The position numbers and the translations under genes were made by a program. Positions 17,776 to 27,745 of a DNA stretch of 64,000 nt are shown here, in pieces. A model generated the notes under the pieces. That model was not told the origin of the DNA. It worked only from the letters and a program-made list of their open reading frames with translations, and did not search any database. Origin of the DNA: Acidimicrobiales bacterium. Lineage in GTDB: Bacteria > Actinomycetota > Acidimicrobiia > Acidimicrobiales > RAAP-2. How positions within the stretch are numbered: position 1 is the first letter of the stretch; each line of letters opens with the position of its first letter. The stretch is taken from NCBI GenBank assembly GCA_015478655.1, contig JADMIJ010000003.1:52599-116598 (forward strand), in the 5' to 3' direction.

Positions 17776-18968
17776 GGGGATTGGACACCGGCCTCGGGGT
17801 TGACGGCGGCGTCACCCGGCGGGGCCCGATCGGGAGGGACGGCGTCCGCGAAGCTGTCGGGGACGGGGCGGGGCGCGGGGGAGACCGGTGCCGGTCTTGC
17901 TTCGACCCGTCCGGAGGGTGCGGTGGGTACCCCGTTGACCAACGGGAACCAACAGGCGAAGAGGTGGTCGCGGGAGCCTGCGGTGCGGAGCGGCGGCTCG
18001 CTCTCCCGGCACTTGTCCCGAACGTAGGGGCAGCGGGGGGAGAACCGGCAGCCCTTGGGTGGGTGGATGAGGTCGGGGGGTCGCCCGGCGATGGCGTGGA
18101 GCCGCATTCCGCTCGGATCGGCCAGACGCGGGATCGAGTCCATCAGGGCCCTGGTGTACGGCATGTGGGTGTCGTTGAACAGCGTGTGGGCGGGCGCCTG
18201 CTCGACGATGCGGCCCGCGTACATGACCACGATGTCATCGGCACGGGTGGCCACCACGCCCAGGTCATGGGTGACCAGGATCACCGCCATGTGCCGCTCG
18301 CGCTGCAACTCCCGCAGGAGGTCGAGGATCTGGGCCTGCACGGTCACGTCCAAGCCGGTGGTCGGTTCGTCGGCCATGACCAGGCGCGGGGCGCAGGCCA
18401 GGGCGATGGCGATCATCACCCGTTGACGCATGCCCCCCGACAACTGGAACGGGTACCAGCGCACCCGTACCTCGGGCGAGGGGATGCCCACCGAGCGAAG
18501 GAGCTCGACGGCGGTGGCGTCGGCCTCGGAGCGGTCCATGTTCAGATGGAGCCGCAGCGTCTCGGTGATCTGACGGCCGATCCGCTTCACCGGATTGAGG
18601 GCGGTCATGGGGTCCTGGAAGATCATGCTCAGCTCCGCACCCCACACCTGACGGAGCTCCTCCGGCGTCATGGCCGTCAACTCGTGGCCGGCGAAGTGGA
18701 CGGTGCCGCTCTTGATGACGTCCTGGGCGGGGAGGAGGCCCATGATCGAGCGGGCCAGCACCGTCTTGCCCGAACCGGACTCGCCGACGATTCCCAGCGT
18801 CTGACCCCGGCCCACGGTGAGCGACACGCCGTCCACGGCATGGACCGTTCCCCTGCCGGTCCGGAACGAGGTGTGCAGGTCTTCCACCACCAGCAGCGGT
18901 TCCCCGTTCACCCCGGCGTCGGCGAATTCGAGCTTCCCCCGACCGCCCTTCGAGCGCCGCAGCCTCAC
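17772..18968 (-). CDS. Peptide-type ABC transporter ATP-binding protein (DppD/OppD-like)
   Basis: 398 residues. Walker [21 protein letters not shown]-loop [16 protein letters not shown], signature [16 protein letters not shown], Walker [15 protein letters not shown] and H-loop VTHDLGVV. The Opp/Dpp C-terminal motif [14 protein letters not shown] is present. It forms the heterodimeric motor with the next gene. The last 65 residues are an unusual Pro/Ala-rich tail beyond the family domain. Four-base overlaps with both neighbours indicate translational coupling. Confidence 0.93.
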   Translation of the reverse strand: MRLRRSKGGRGKLEFADAGVNGEPLLVVEDLHTSFRTGRGTVHAVDGVSLTVGRGQTLGIVGESGSGKTVLARSIMGLLPAQDVIKSGTVHFAGHELTAMTPEELRQVWGAELSMIFQDPMTALNPVKRIGRQITETLRLHLNMDRSEADATAVELLRSVGIPSPEVRVRWYPFQLSGGMRQRVMIAIALACAPRLVMADEPTTGLDVTVQAQILDLLRELQRERHMAVILVTHDLGVVATRADDIVVMYAGRIVEQAPAHTLFNDTHMPYTRALMDSIPRLADPSGMRLHAIAGRPPDLIHPPKGCRFSPRCPYVRDKCRESEPPLRTAGSRDHLFACWFPLVNGVPTAPSGRVEARPAPVSPAPRPVPDSFADAVPPDRAPPGDAAVNPEAGVQSP

Positions 18969-19924
18969 AGCAGCCCTTCGCGCACGTCGAACCGCTGCCG
19001 CACCCGGTCACCGATCAGATTGATCGAGAGCAGCAGGAGGAACATGGCCAGCACCGGCCACAGCATGATGTAGGGGTTGATCTGCAGATTGCCGTTGGTG
19101 GCTCCGTTGGCGATCAGGTTTCCCCACGACGGGGTGGGAAGGGCTACCGACAGGCCGAGGAACGCCAGGGAGCCCTCGACGACGATGACTCCGGCCGCGG
19201 TGATCAGCCCGAAGGAGACCGCCGCCGGTATCACGTTGGGCAGGATCTCGCGAAAGACGATCCGGCCCGACGTGGCGCCCATGGTCCGGGCGGCAACGAC
19301 GAAGTCACGGTTGGCAAAGGAGAGGCTCGAGGCCCGCACCACCCGGTAGAGGAGGGGAATGACCGCCACCGTCAGAATGACGGTGATCTTGAAGAGCGAG
19401 TGCCCCCAGAAGGCCACGATGGCGATCACGGCCACGATGGCCGGGAACGCCAGCAGCACGAACGATCCCGCGTTGAGCGCCGAGTCCAGCCTCCCGCCCT
19501 TGTAGCCGGAGATCAGACCCAGCGTCCCGCCGATCAGCAGGCCCACGACCACCGATACGAACCCGACGACCAGGGACACGCGGGCCCCGAAGATCAGCCT
19601 GCTCAGCAGATCCCGGCCCAGGTCGTCGGTGCCGAGGAGGTGATGGATGCTCGGTGGGGCATTGATGGCCGAATAGTTCTGGTAGTTGGGGTTGGGCAGC
19701 GGGAGCAGGTTGGCGATGAGGGCCAGGATGACCACCAGCCCCACCCAGCTCAGCGCGAACCAGAACAGGAAGCCCAGGGGCTTCTTGACCAGGATGTCGT
19801 CGGAGGCGAGGGACTCGCTCTGGCGGGACACCACCAACTCGTCGAAGGCGGCGGATCCGGGCACCCTGTCCGACAGCAGCTGAGCGCCGGCATGGGTGTT
19901 GCTGAGCTCGCGGTCGTCAGGCAC
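18965..19924 (-). CDS. Peptide-type ABC transporter permease (DppC-like)
   Basis: 319 residues. The OppC-type N-terminal extension, a first helix (FLFWFALSWVGLVVILALIA), the extracytoplasmic HHLLGTDDLGRDLLSRLIFG motif that marks DppC/OppC permeases, and four or five further helices are visible. The cytoplasmic EAA loop reads VVAARTMGATSGRIVFREIL. It pairs with the upstream DppB-like permease. Confidence 0.93.
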   Translation of the reverse strand: MPDDRELSNTHAGAQLLSDRVPGSAAFDELVVSRQSESLASDDILVKKPLGFLFWFALSWVGLVVILALIANLLPLPNPNYQNYSAINAPPSIHHLLGTDDLGRDLLSRLIFGARVSLVVGFVSVVVGLLIGGTLGLISGYKGGRLDSALNAGSFVLLAFPAIVAVIAIVAFWGHSLFKITVILTVAVIPLLYRVVRASSLSFANRDFVVAARTMGATSGRIVFREILPNVIPAAVSFGLITAAGVIVVEGSLAFLGLSVALPTPSWGNLIANGATNGNLQINPYIMLWPVLAMFLLLLSINLIGDRVRQRFDVREGLL

Positions 19925-19927
19925 GGT

Positions 19928-20872
19928 TCACCCCCTGGTCACCCTGGGATCGACCACCGTGAACAAGAAGTCGATGAAGAATTGGATCACGACATAGGCG
20001 ATGGCCACCACCAGAGAGATGCCCTGGACAACCAGGTAGTCCCTCTGGTTCACCGCCGCAACCAGCGAGTAGCCCAAGCCGTTGATGGCGAAAAGGTACT
20101 CGACGATGAACGTGCCCGCGATCAGGGCGCCGATGTTGACCCCGGCTCCGGCCAGGAGCGAGAAGGTGGAAGGCCGGAAGGCGTGACGCCACATGATGAA
20201 ACGGGAGGACAGCCCCTTCGACCGCGCCATGGTGATGAAGTCCTCCTGCAAGGTGCTGATCAAGTCGGATCTGAGCAGGCGGTAGTAGACGGCGATCGAC
20301 CCCGCGGTGATGGCCAGGGACGGAAGGATCATTCCGTGGATGTTGCTGGCCGGGTTCTGGGAGAACGGCACGTAGCCGGTGGCCGGAAACCAATGCAGTC
20401 CCACCGCGAACACCGCCACCAGGATGGGGGCGATCACGAAGGGCGGCAGGGCCAGCATCCCGAAGGTGCCGGTGGTGGCGACGTTGTCAACCGGACGGTT
20501 CGGGCGCCGGGATGTGACGAGGGCCAGGGGAATGGCCACGGCGAAGGCGATGACCTGGGAGATGATGATCAACTCGAGGTCGATGGGGAACCCGGTAGCC
20601 AGGATGTGGGTCACCGATTCGCGGTTGAGGTACGACTGGCCGAGGTTTCCGTGGAACACCGCCGTCAGCCAGATCGTGTACTGGTTCCACAGCGGCTTGT
20701 TGAGACCCAGCTGATGGAGCAGGATCGCCTTGTTCTGCGGCGTGTCGTTCGGCCCGAGGATGACGGCGGTCGGATCGCCGGGAAGCAGATGGACCAGCAG
20801 GAACGCCAGGACCGAGATGATGAACGACACCACCACCAACTGGATGAACCGTCGCAGGAGGTACTTGGCCAT
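19928..20872 (-). CDS. Peptide-type ABC transporter permease (DppB-like)
   Basis: 314 residues. It starts MAKYLLRRFIQLVVVSFIIS, followed by the LPGDPTAVILG motif, six membrane helices and an EAA loop (FITMARSKGLSSRFIMWRHA). The YLFAINGLGYSLVAAVNQRDY segment near the C-terminus is the DppB/OppB pattern. It lies three bases upstream of the DppC-like gene and 33 bases downstream of the binding-protein gene. Confidence 0.93.
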   Translation of the reverse strand: MAKYLLRRFIQLVVVSFIISVLAFLLVHLLPGDPTAVILGPNDTPQNKAILLHQLGLNKPLWNQYTIWLTAVFHGNLGQSYLNRESVTHILATGFPIDLELIIISQVIAFAVAIPLALVTSRRPNRPVDNVATTGTFGMLALPPFVIAPILVAVFAVGLHWFPATGYVPFSQNPASNIHGMILPSLAITAGSIAVYYRLLRSDLISTLQEDFITMARSKGLSSRFIMWRHAFRPSTFSLLAGAGVNIGALIAGTFIVEYLFAINGLGYSLVAAVNQRDYLVVQGISLVVAIAYVVIQFFIDFLFTVVDPRVTRG

Positions 20873-20905
20873 GGATGCTGGGGGGCCGTTCCGGTTGCCA
20901 GACGG

Positions 20906-22600
20906 CTATCCGGCGAGCCAGATCTGGGTTGGCTTGATGATGCCCTCATCGAATGCGTAGCCGGGGCTCCCGTCCGGGAGGGTCGGATTGGCGAAGTTCT
21001 GGACCCGGTCCTGCGCAACCTCGGAGAAGAACTGCTGCACGATCCAGATGTAGGGGAGGTCCTTGGCCAGGCGCTCGTTGACGGTCTGGTAGGCGGCGAT
21101 TCGGGTGGCATTGTCGGTGGTGTGTCGGCCGGTGAGCAAGGCGGTCTCGATCTGGGGATCGGAATTGCGGGGGAAATTGAGCCCGATCTGCCCCAGCGGC
21201 GAGACGGTGGTGGTGCTCCACCACACGTAGTTGAGGTCCGGATTCACGGCACCGAACTGGTAGACGGTCGCCGCCTGGTAGCTGCCGGTGACGAAGTCGG
21301 AGATGATCGTGGCCTGCTGCACCTCGTTGACGCTGACGTTGAATCCCACCTGCTGCCACATCTGCTGGACGATCTGGACCAACTTGATCGCCGTCGGATC
21401 CGGAATGGTGGTCAGTTGGAGCGACGGGGTCCCGTGCTGGGCCTTGTACTCATTGACCAGGGATCGCGCTCCGGCGGGATCGAAGCCGGGGAAACCGGTC
21501 GAGCTGTAGTACGGCGAACCGGACAGGAACAGACCGTTGACGGGCTTTCCGTATCCGGCGGCAAAGATCTTCTGGATCTGGGCCTGATCGGTGGCCTTGG
21601 CCAGGGCCTGACGGACCCGGAGGTCGTCGGTGGGGGGCTTCAACATGTTCAGCAGGAGGTAGGTGAGGGTCGGCTGGCCGATCACCCCGGTGACCGTGTC
21701 GACCAGCTGGTACCCGCTGCCACCCGAGCCGGAGAAGCGGGAAATGGTGTTGGCGTCGGCGGATTGGATCATGTCGACACCACCGCTGCGGAGCGTCGAC
21801 TCCCGCTGCACGGTGTCCGGGATGGGCTTGAAGGTGATCTGGTCCAGGTAGGGGAGGCCGGAACGCCAATAATTGGGGTTCTTGGTGGCGGTGAAGTGGT
21901 CGTTCTGCTGCCACGAGGCATACATGAACGGACCGGTGCCGATGGGCGTCGGAGCCTTGCCCGAATTGCTGGAAGCCTGGATCATGGCCTCGCCCACCAC
22001 ATAGCCGACCTGGGTCGTGAGTCCGGCCGGGAAGTTCGGATTGGGTGCTTCGAGGTGGTACACCAGGGTCATGTCGTCAGGGGTGGTCACCGAGACCACC
22101 TGCTTGAGGGCCACGCCGGTCAGGATCGAGGCCTTGAGGGCGTCGAAGTTGGCCTTGACCACCGCCGACGTCAATGAGGATCCGTCGTTGAATTTGATGC
22201 CGGGTCGCAGGGTCATCGTCCAGGTGTCGAAGGTGGAATTGGCGGTCATCGACTGGGCCAGATAGGGCTTGATGGTTCCGTCGGCCGCCACCGCCATCAG
22301 GGGGTCGTAGACGGCGTTGGCGTAGAGGAACCCGGTGGTGTCCCAGTGGTTGGCCGGTGGGTAGAACCCGTCGATCTCCGACACGGTGGCCATGGTGAGC
22401 GAACCGCCCCGGACGGGCGTGCCGGTGCCGACGCCCGGTTTCGATCCCGATGTCGGGGTGCCCGGAGATGCCGACGGACTCGATGAGCAACCGGCCAAGA
22501 CGCTCGAGGCGCCTGCCCCGAGGGCGACGGCGCCACCGGCAACGGCGCTCCGTGACAGGAAACTGCGGCGGCTGATCTCATTACCCGAAGTCACAGACAT
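20906..22600 (-). CDS. Family-5 solute-binding lipoprotein, Tat-exported
   Basis: About 565 residues, SBP_bac_5 family, the ligand receptor of the transporter encoded downstream. The N-terminus has a twin-arginine motif (SRRSFLSR), a hydrophobic stretch and the lipobox VLAGC, so it should be exported folded and lipidated. After a Ser/Gly/Pro linker come LTMATVSEIDGFYPP, MTLRPGIKFNDGSSL and LNMLKPPTDDLRVRQALAKA, all typical. ATG at 22600 has its GGGGG ribosome site only one base away; GTG at 22594, with seven bases of spacing, may be the true start. Confidence 0.92.
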   Translation of the reverse strand: MSVTSGNEISRRSFLSRSAVAGGAVALGAGASSVLAGCSSSPSASPGTPTSGSKPGVGTGTPVRGGSLTMATVSEIDGFYPPANHWDTTGFLYANAVYDPLMAVAADGTIKPYLAQSMTANSTFDTWTMTLRPGIKFNDGSSLTSAVVKANFDALKASILTGVALKQVVSVTTPDDMTLVYHLEAPNPNFPAGLTTQVGYVVGEAMIQASSNSGKAPTPIGTGPFMYASWQQNDHFTATKNPNYWRSGLPYLDQITFKPIPDTVQRESTLRSGGVDMIQSADANTISRFSGSGGSGYQLVDTVTGVIGQPTLTYLLLNMLKPPTDDLRVRQALAKATDQAQIQKIFAAGYGKPVNGLFLSGSPYYSSTGFPGFDPAGARSLVNEYKAQHGTPSLQLTTIPDPTAIKLVQIVQQMWQQVGFNVSVNEVQQATIISDFVTGSYQAATVYQFGAVNPDLNYVWWSTTTVSPLGQIGLNFPRNSDPQIETALLTGRHTTDNATRIAAYQTVNERLAKDLPYIWIVQQFFSEVAQDRVQNFANPTLPDGSPGYAFDEGIIKPTQIWLAG

Positions 22601-22724
22601 TCCCCCTTTTACCTTCCCCCTGCCCCGATACTGACAAATACCTGCTCGCTGTCGCTGCCGGCGAGACGGATGCACTCTGCCACAGGCGCAACCCGTGGTG
22701 GGCACGATACTGCTATGGGGACCA

Positions 22725-24515
22725 ATGGTCCATGGGACCCGAAGAAGACGCCACCCGGTGTCGGTCGCTCGCTACCATGCGTCCGTGGAAGCAGCACCCC
22801 CCTCTTCAGCCTCGACGGTGGAGCCTGGGGTGGCCACCCCGGCCCCTGAGCCGGGCCCCAACCCTCGGCCACGCCGACCCGGCTCCGCCGGTGTGGACCC
22901 AACTCCGCCGGTGCCGACCCGTCGCCCCCCCGTCCGCTCCGACCCCGGGACCGGCCCCGGTCGTGATGATCCCGAGGGGCCGTCGTTCCGTCGGACCGCA
23001 GTGCTGGCCATCGCCGTCGCAACGGTGGTGGTCGTGGCGGTGTCCCTCGTGCTGCGCTTCTGGACCCGCTCGGACCTCTGGCTCGACGAGGCCCTGACCG
23101 TCAACATCGCCGGCCAACCCCTCCACCAGCTCCCTTCACTCCTGCGTCGGGACGGTGCCCCGCCGTTGTACTACGTACTGCTCCACGTGTGGTTGGGTTG
23201 GTTCGGCCACTCGGATATCGCCACACGATCGCTGTCCGGGGTCGTCGGGATCGTCACCATTCCCTTGGTATGGTTGGCCGGAAGGCGTCTCGCCGGTCCC
23301 ACGGCGGGATGGGCCGCCATGCTGTTGGTGGCCACATCGCCCTTTGCCATCCGGTACGACACCGAGGCGCGGATGTACTCGCTCGTGGTGTTGCTCACCG
23401 TGCTCGGGTATCTGGCCCTCGACCGGTCGATCCGCCGGCCTCGGGCGGGCAACCTGATCGCGGTGGCCGCAGTCACCGGCCTGTTGCTCTACACGCACTA
23501 CTGGTCGATCTATCTGATCGGCACCGTCATGGCGTGGCTCCTCTGGCACATCCGCTGGGGCCGTCCAGAATGGAAGGCCGGAGCCCGGGCCTCGCTGCTG
23601 GCCTCGGCGGCCGGTTGCCTTACCTTCCTGCCGTGGGTTCCGACCTTCGTCTACCAGTCCCACCACACCGGGACGCCGTGGGCCACGCCGGCCAACTTCG
23701 CCGCCATGGTCAACGCCGTGGCCTCGTTCGCCGGCGGGGGCACCAGTCAGGGTCGGGCACTGGCTCTGATCTTCTTCGCCCTCGCCGGTCTGGGACTCTT
23801 CGGAGTGGCGACCGACAGGAGCCATATCGATCTGGACATCCGCACCCGTCCCCTGGGTCGCCCGGTGGCCGTCGCCGTGGTCGGGACGCTGGCGGCGGCC
23901 ATCGTCGGCGGCTTCATCACCAACAGCGCCTTCGACGCCCGCTATGCGTCGGTGGTGTTCATACCCCTGATCCTGTTGGTCTCGATAGGCCTGACCACCT
24001 TCCGCGACCGGCGGGTGAGGTCGGCGATCCTGGCCGTGGCGGTGATCGCCGGATTGGCCAGCTCCATCCCCAATGTGACCACCAACCGGACCCAGGCCGG
24101 TGAAGTGGCCGCGGCCATCGCCCTCCACGGCAAGCCCGGTGACGTCATCGGGTACTGCCCCGATCAGCTGGGTCCGGCGGTGGACCGACTCCTGCCCGCG
24201 GGCCGATACCAGCAGACCACGTTCCCCCGGGAGACGGGTCCCACGTTCGTCAACTGGGTCGACTACGCCGTCGCCAGCCGAGCGGGATCGCCGGCGGCCT
24301 TTGCCGCCCATCTGGAGTCATTGGCCGCCCCGGCGGGCCACCAGATCCTCATGGTGTGGGCCGGCCAGTACCAGACGCTCGGACTGAAGTGCGAGGGCAT
24401 CGTCCAGACCCTGCAGCTCAACCCAGCCTACCACGCCCAGGCGCTGGTGGCGGGCAGCACCAACCGGTTCTATCAACCCATGTGGCTGGTGCAGTTCACA
24501 CCCACAAAGCCCTGA
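22725..24515 (+). CDS. GT39-like membrane glycosyltransferase
   Basis: About 596 residues. A Pro-rich, probably disordered N-terminus (about 90 residues) precedes around 11 membrane helices. The first extracytoplasmic loop carries the acidic DLWLDEALT motif, followed by DGAPPLYYVLLHVWLGWFG, the pattern of GT-C enzymes of the ArnT/Pmt class that use polyprenyl-phosphate sugars. The C-terminal soluble part (HGKPGDVIGYCPDQLGPAVD) is typical of actinobacterial members. The start is uncertain: ATG at 22725 follows a GATACT hexamer (22706-22711) by 13 bases; the frame stays open to 22695. It diverges from the transporter operon. Confidence 0.82.
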   Translation: MVHGTRRRRHPVSVARYHASVEAAPPSSASTVEPGVATPAPEPGPNPRPRRPGSAGVDPTPPVPTRRPPVRSDPGTGPGRDDPEGPSFRRTAVLAIAVATVVVVAVSLVLRFWTRSDLWLDEALTVNIAGQPLHQLPSLLRRDGAPPLYYVLLHVWLGWFGHSDIATRSLSGVVGIVTIPLVWLAGRRLAGPTAGWAAMLLVATSPFAIRYDTEARMYSLVVLLTVLGYLALDRSIRRPRAGNLIAVAAVTGLLLYTHYWSIYLIGTVMAWLLWHIRWGRPEWKAGARASLLASAAGCLTFLPWVPTFVYQSHHTGTPWATPANFAAMVNAVASFAGGGTSQGRALALIFFALAGLGLFGVATDRSHIDLDIRTRPLGRPVAVAVVGTLAAAIVGGFITNSAFDARYASVVFIPLILLVSIGLTTFRDRRVRSAILAVAVIAGLASSIPNVTTNRTQAGEVAAAIALHGKPGDVIGYCPDQLGPAVDRLLPAGRYQQTTFPRETGPTFVNWVDYAVASRAGSPAAFAAHLESLAAPAGHQILMVWAGQYQTLGLKCEGIVQTLQLNPAYHAQALVAGSTNRFYQPMWLVQFTPTKP

Positions 24516-24521
24516 GGCGGC

Positions 24522-25736
24522 GTGGGCCTCATCGGACACCAGCGGGCGCAGGGCAGCCCGCTCGGATCCACCACGGTCCCGACTCACCCCGTGGACGGAG
24601 GTGGCCGGTTCGGTGTGGCGGCCCGGGTCTACGGGCGGGCCGTGTGGCAAGTGCTGCCGGCCTGGATCGTGGCGCGGCTCCTGGTGGTGGCCACCCTGGC
24701 GGTGGCCCACGGAATCGTTTCGAGCGTGCGGCCCGGCAATGCCGGGGCGCAGTTGAGGGTCCATCAGGGCCTTCTGGTGTGGGACGGCGGGTGGTACCAG
24801 TCCATTGCCGGCCACGGCTATGCGGGGTCCGGCCTGCAATCGGTCCGCTTCTTTCCGGCCCTCCCCATGGCGGCGCGGGTACTCGGGTGGGTCCCCGGGG
24901 TGGGGGTCGGTGCGGGGGTGGTGATCATCGCCAACCTCTGCTCGCTGGCTGCCATGGCCGCGCTTGTGGTGCTCGTCCGCCACGATCTGGGCGATCGGGA
25001 GCTGGCCCGGCGGTCGGCCTGGTTGCTGGCCCTGGCCCCTTCGGCCTTCTCGCTGGTGCTCGGGTATGCCGACGGGCCGTTGCTCCTGTGCTCGATCGTG
25101 ACCATGATGGCGGCCCGGACGCGACGGTGGTGGTGGGCCGTGGCGGCCGGGCTGGCGGGCGGCCTGGTCCGCCCACTCGGGATCCTGTTGGTCGTCCCGG
25201 TCCTCATCGAGGCATGGCAGAGCCGGAGGTCGGCCGCCTCCGCCACCCAGTGGGCGGCCCGGGGAGCGGCGGTGGCCGCCCCGGTCGTCGGCACCGGGAT
25301 CTATCTGGCCTGGGTGAGGGCGCAATTCGGCGACGCATGGCTCCCTTTCCGGGTGCAGCAGCAGATCGGCCACCGGGGTGCGGTGGCCTTCCCGGTGACG
25401 TCGATGTGGCACAACCTCACGTCGGTGGTCCACGGTCACCATCTCGGGAGTGCCTCGCACATCCCCTGGGTGGTGCTCAGCGCGGCGCTGCTGGTGGTGG
25501 CGTTCCGGCGCCTCCCGCTCTCGTATGGCGCGTTTGCCGCCTCCGTCCTGCTGGTCTCGCTGACCAGCTCCAATCTCGACTCGTTCGAACGGTACGCGCT
25601 GGGAGCATTCCCGCTGGTGGTAGCGGCCTCCACCCTCACTTCGAGGCGCGCCGTGGAGGCCGGGGTGCTGGCCGTCGCCGCCACGGGGATGGTGGGCTAC
25701 GCCATGTTGGCCTTCCTCGGGGTGGCGGTTCCCTAG
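24522..25736 (+). CDS. PIG-V-like membrane mannosyltransferase family protein
   Basis: 404 residues with about nine membrane helices. The first luminal loop has WDGGWYQSIAGHGYAG followed by RFFPALPMAARVLG, the signature seen in PIG-V-related bacterial membrane mannosyltransferases, and later GYADGPLLLCSIVTM and GGLVRPLGILLVVPVLIEAW. The sugar and acceptor are unknown. The GTG start is six bases after the previous stop, so it is co-transcribed with the GT39-like gene. A strong hairpin follows the stop. Confidence 0.72.
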   Translation: MGLIGHQRAQGSPLGSTTVPTHPVDGGGRFGVAARVYGRAVWQVLPAWIVARLLVVATLAVAHGIVSSVRPGNAGAQLRVHQGLLVWDGGWYQSIAGHGYAGSGLQSVRFFPALPMAARVLGWVPGVGVGAGVVIIANLCSLAAMAALVVLVRHDLGDRELARRSAWLLALAPSAFSLVLGYADGPLLLCSIVTMMAARTRRWWWAVAAGLAGGLVRPLGILLVVPVLIEAWQSRRSAASATQWAARGAAVAAPVVGTGIYLAWVRAQFGDAWLPFRVQQQIGHRGAVAFPVTSMWHNLTSVVHGHHLGSASHIPWVVLSAALLVVAFRRLPLSYGAFAASVLLVSLTSSNLDSFERYALGAFPLVVAASTLTSRRAVEAGVLAVAATGMVGYAMLAFLGVAVP

Positions 25737-25741
25737 CAAGG

Positions 25742-25763
25742 CCTGATCCGGGACCGGATCAGG
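25742..25763. terminator. Stem-loop after the PIG-V-like gene
   Basis: CCTGATCCGG (25742-25751) and CCGGATCAGG (25754-25763) form a perfect 10-bp stem with two bases between. There is no U-tract after it, so it would be a non-canonical intrinsic terminator, or a folding element of the following leader. Confidence 0.55.
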
Positions 25764-25966
25764 TTCCACCAGCCCTCGGGGGCCAGCAGGTAACCTCCAT
25801 GACGCAGCGACGCATCGGTGTCACCTGTCGGATGGGCTCGCCGTCTCGGACCCGTGGGAGGGGGTTCATCAACGGGCCGGCGAGGACTCCGGACGACTGA
25901 TCCAGATCGACCGTTCCCCAGCAGGCTGATCCTCGCCTCCGGACGCCGGACAGAGTCTCAAGTCTG
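25764..25966. other. Leader region before the FAD oxidoreductase, potentially structured
   Basis: No gene seen. GGCGAGGA (25879-25886) can pair with TCCTCGCC (25930-25937), and CTCCGGACG occurs twice just inside and just after that stem. No known riboswitch class was recognised. Confidence 0.35.
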
Positions 25967-27688
25967 ATGACAGCTGCTGCCAGATCGGCGCCGAGCCGGC
26001 ACAAACACCACCTCCATCCCGAATCCCACCTACTGAACGGACGAACACGAGTGGCATCACCGAACGACAAGGCCCCTGGCGCCGAGGCGGGCGCCAGGCA
26101 CGGCGTCGGATCATCTCCCTCTCCGGTGGTGGTCATCGGAGCAGGGCCGGCCGGGCTGACCGCGGCCTATCAGTTGGCGGAAGCGGACGACCCGGTGGTG
26201 GTGGTCGAGGCCGACTCGGTCGTTGGAGGCATCAGCCGCACCGTCGAGCGTGACGGTTGGCGCTTCGACATCGGGGGGCACCGGTTCTTCACGAAGGTCA
26301 AGCCGGTGGAGGCCTTCTGGCACAAGGTCCTGTCCCCCGAGGACTTCCTGCTCCGGCCCCGGATGAGCCGCATCTTCTACGACGGGAAGTTCTACGACTA
26401 TCCGATCAAATTGGGCAACGCCCTCTCGAACCTCGGCGTCATCGAGGCCTTCCGTTGCGGACTGTCGTTCCTCTGGGTGCGCGTCCATCCGCCCAAGGAC
26501 CTCACCACCCTCGAGGGCTACATCGTCTCCAACTACGGATGGCGTCTCTACAACCACTTCTTCAAGACCTACAACGAGAAGCTGTGGGCCGTCTCAGCGT
26601 CCGAGATCTCAGCGGACTGGGGGGCCCAACGGATCAAGGGAATGTCCCTGTGGAACGCGGTGTGGGAGCCAATCCGGTCATCGGTGGCCGGAAAGAGGCG
26701 CAACAAGGCAAAGCAGGTGACCAGCCTGATCGAGGAGTTCGAGTATCCGAAATTCGGGCCCGGCATGATGTGGGAGCGATGCGCCGAGCAAGTCGTCGGC
26801 ATGGGCGGCGACGTGGAGATGGAGACGTCGGCCGTGACCGTCCACGTCGAGGACGGCGCCGCCGTAGCGGTCACGGTGCACACCGGGGACAGGCAGAGGC
26901 GCCTTCCCGCCGCGCACGTCATCTCATCGATGCCCTTCACCTCCTTGGCCCACATTGTCGATCCTCCGGTACCCGAGGAAGTCCAGGCTGCGGCCCGCGA
27001 CCTTCGCTACCGGGACTTCCTCACGGTGGCCCTAGTGGTGCCGGAGGACAAGGGATTCCCCGACAACTGGATCTACATCCACTCGCCGGAGGTCAATGTG
27101 GGCCGCATCCAGAATTTCGGGACGTGGTCGCCCTACATGGTGAAGGACGGCCGGACCTGCCTGGGGATGGAGTACTTCGTGTTCGAGGGCGACGAGCTCT
27201 GGACTTGCACCGATGCTGAGCTGGTGGCCATGGCCACCAAGGAGCTGGCGACCATCGGACTGGTGGAGCCGGCCGATGTCGAGGCAGGATATGTAGTGCG
27301 GATGCCAAAGGCCTACCCGGTCTACGACGATGTCTATCTCGACAACGTCAAAGTGATCCGGCGCTGGTTCGAGGAGCACGCCCCCAACGTCCATCCCGTC
27401 GGCAGGAACGGCATGCACAAGTACAACAACCAGGACCACTCGATGTACACGGCGATGCTCACCGTCGAGAACATCCACGGCGCCCATCACGACATCTGGT
27501 CGGTGAACGTCGAAGAGGAGTACCACGAGGTCGACGAGGCCCGTTCCGTAACCAGCTCCCGGGAAACGGGCACCGGTGGGACCAACACCCGCGAAACGAG
27601 CGTCGACAGGGCGGGCGCAGGCGGGACGGGGCGGGACGCCCCGATCATCCCCCGCCGCGCCGGCAGGGTTGTGGACGTCGTCCGCTAG
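25967..27688 (+). CDS. FAD-dependent oxidoreductase, UDP-galactopyranose mutase-like
   Basis: 573 residues. After a variable N-terminus, the FAD-binding Rossmann motif VVVIGAGPAGLTAAYQLAE is followed by VVGGISRTVERDGWRFDIGG and HRFFTKV, the arrangement of the UDP-galactopyranose mutase and protoporphyrinogen-oxidase-like superfamily. NHFFKTYNEKLWAVSASEIS and NNQDHSMYTAMLTVENI further resemble the mutase-like proteins common in polysaccharide loci. True mutase activity is not assured. The last 60 residues are Thr/Gly/Arg-rich filler. The start is uncertain; GTG at 26051 is an alternative. It heads the plus-strand glycan cluster. Confidence 0.82.
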   Translation: MTAAARSAPSRHKHHLHPESHLLNGRTRVASPNDKAPGAEAGARHGVGSSPSPVVVIGAGPAGLTAAYQLAEADDPVVVVEADSVVGGISRTVERDGWRFDIGGHRFFTKVKPVEAFWHKVLSPEDFLLRPRMSRIFYDGKFYDYPIKLGNALSNLGVIEAFRCGLSFLWVRVHPPKDLTTLEGYIVSNYGWRLYNHFFKTYNEKLWAVSASEISADWGAQRIKGMSLWNAVWEPIRSSVAGKRRNKAKQVTSLIEEFEYPKFGPGMMWERCAEQVVGMGGDVEMETSAVTVHVEDGAAVAVTVHTGDRQRRLPAAHVISSMPFTSLAHIVDPPVPEEVQAAARDLRYRDFLTVALVVPEDKGFPDNWIYIHSPEVNVGRIQNFGTWSPYMVKDGRTCLGMEYFVFEGDELWTCTDAELVAMATKELATIGLVEPADVEAGYVVRMPKAYPVYDDVYLDNVKVIRRWFEEHAPNVHPVGRNGMHKYNNQDHSMYTAMLTVENIHGAHHDIWSVNVEEEYHEVDEARSVTSSRETGTGGTNTRETSVDRAGAGGTGRDAPIIPRRAGRVVDVVR

Positions 27689-27745
27689 TGGGTCTGGACG
27701 GCTTGTGGGTCGGGTAGCGGAGCCCGGCACCGGCGAGACAACGCT

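Noticed and set aside
19400..22177. A 925-codon open frame on the plus strand opposite the transporter genes
   Set aside because: Antisense to three clear ABC transporter genes; its Gly/His/Asp/Gln-rich composition is typical of a high-GC shadow frame, and it shows no domain motif.
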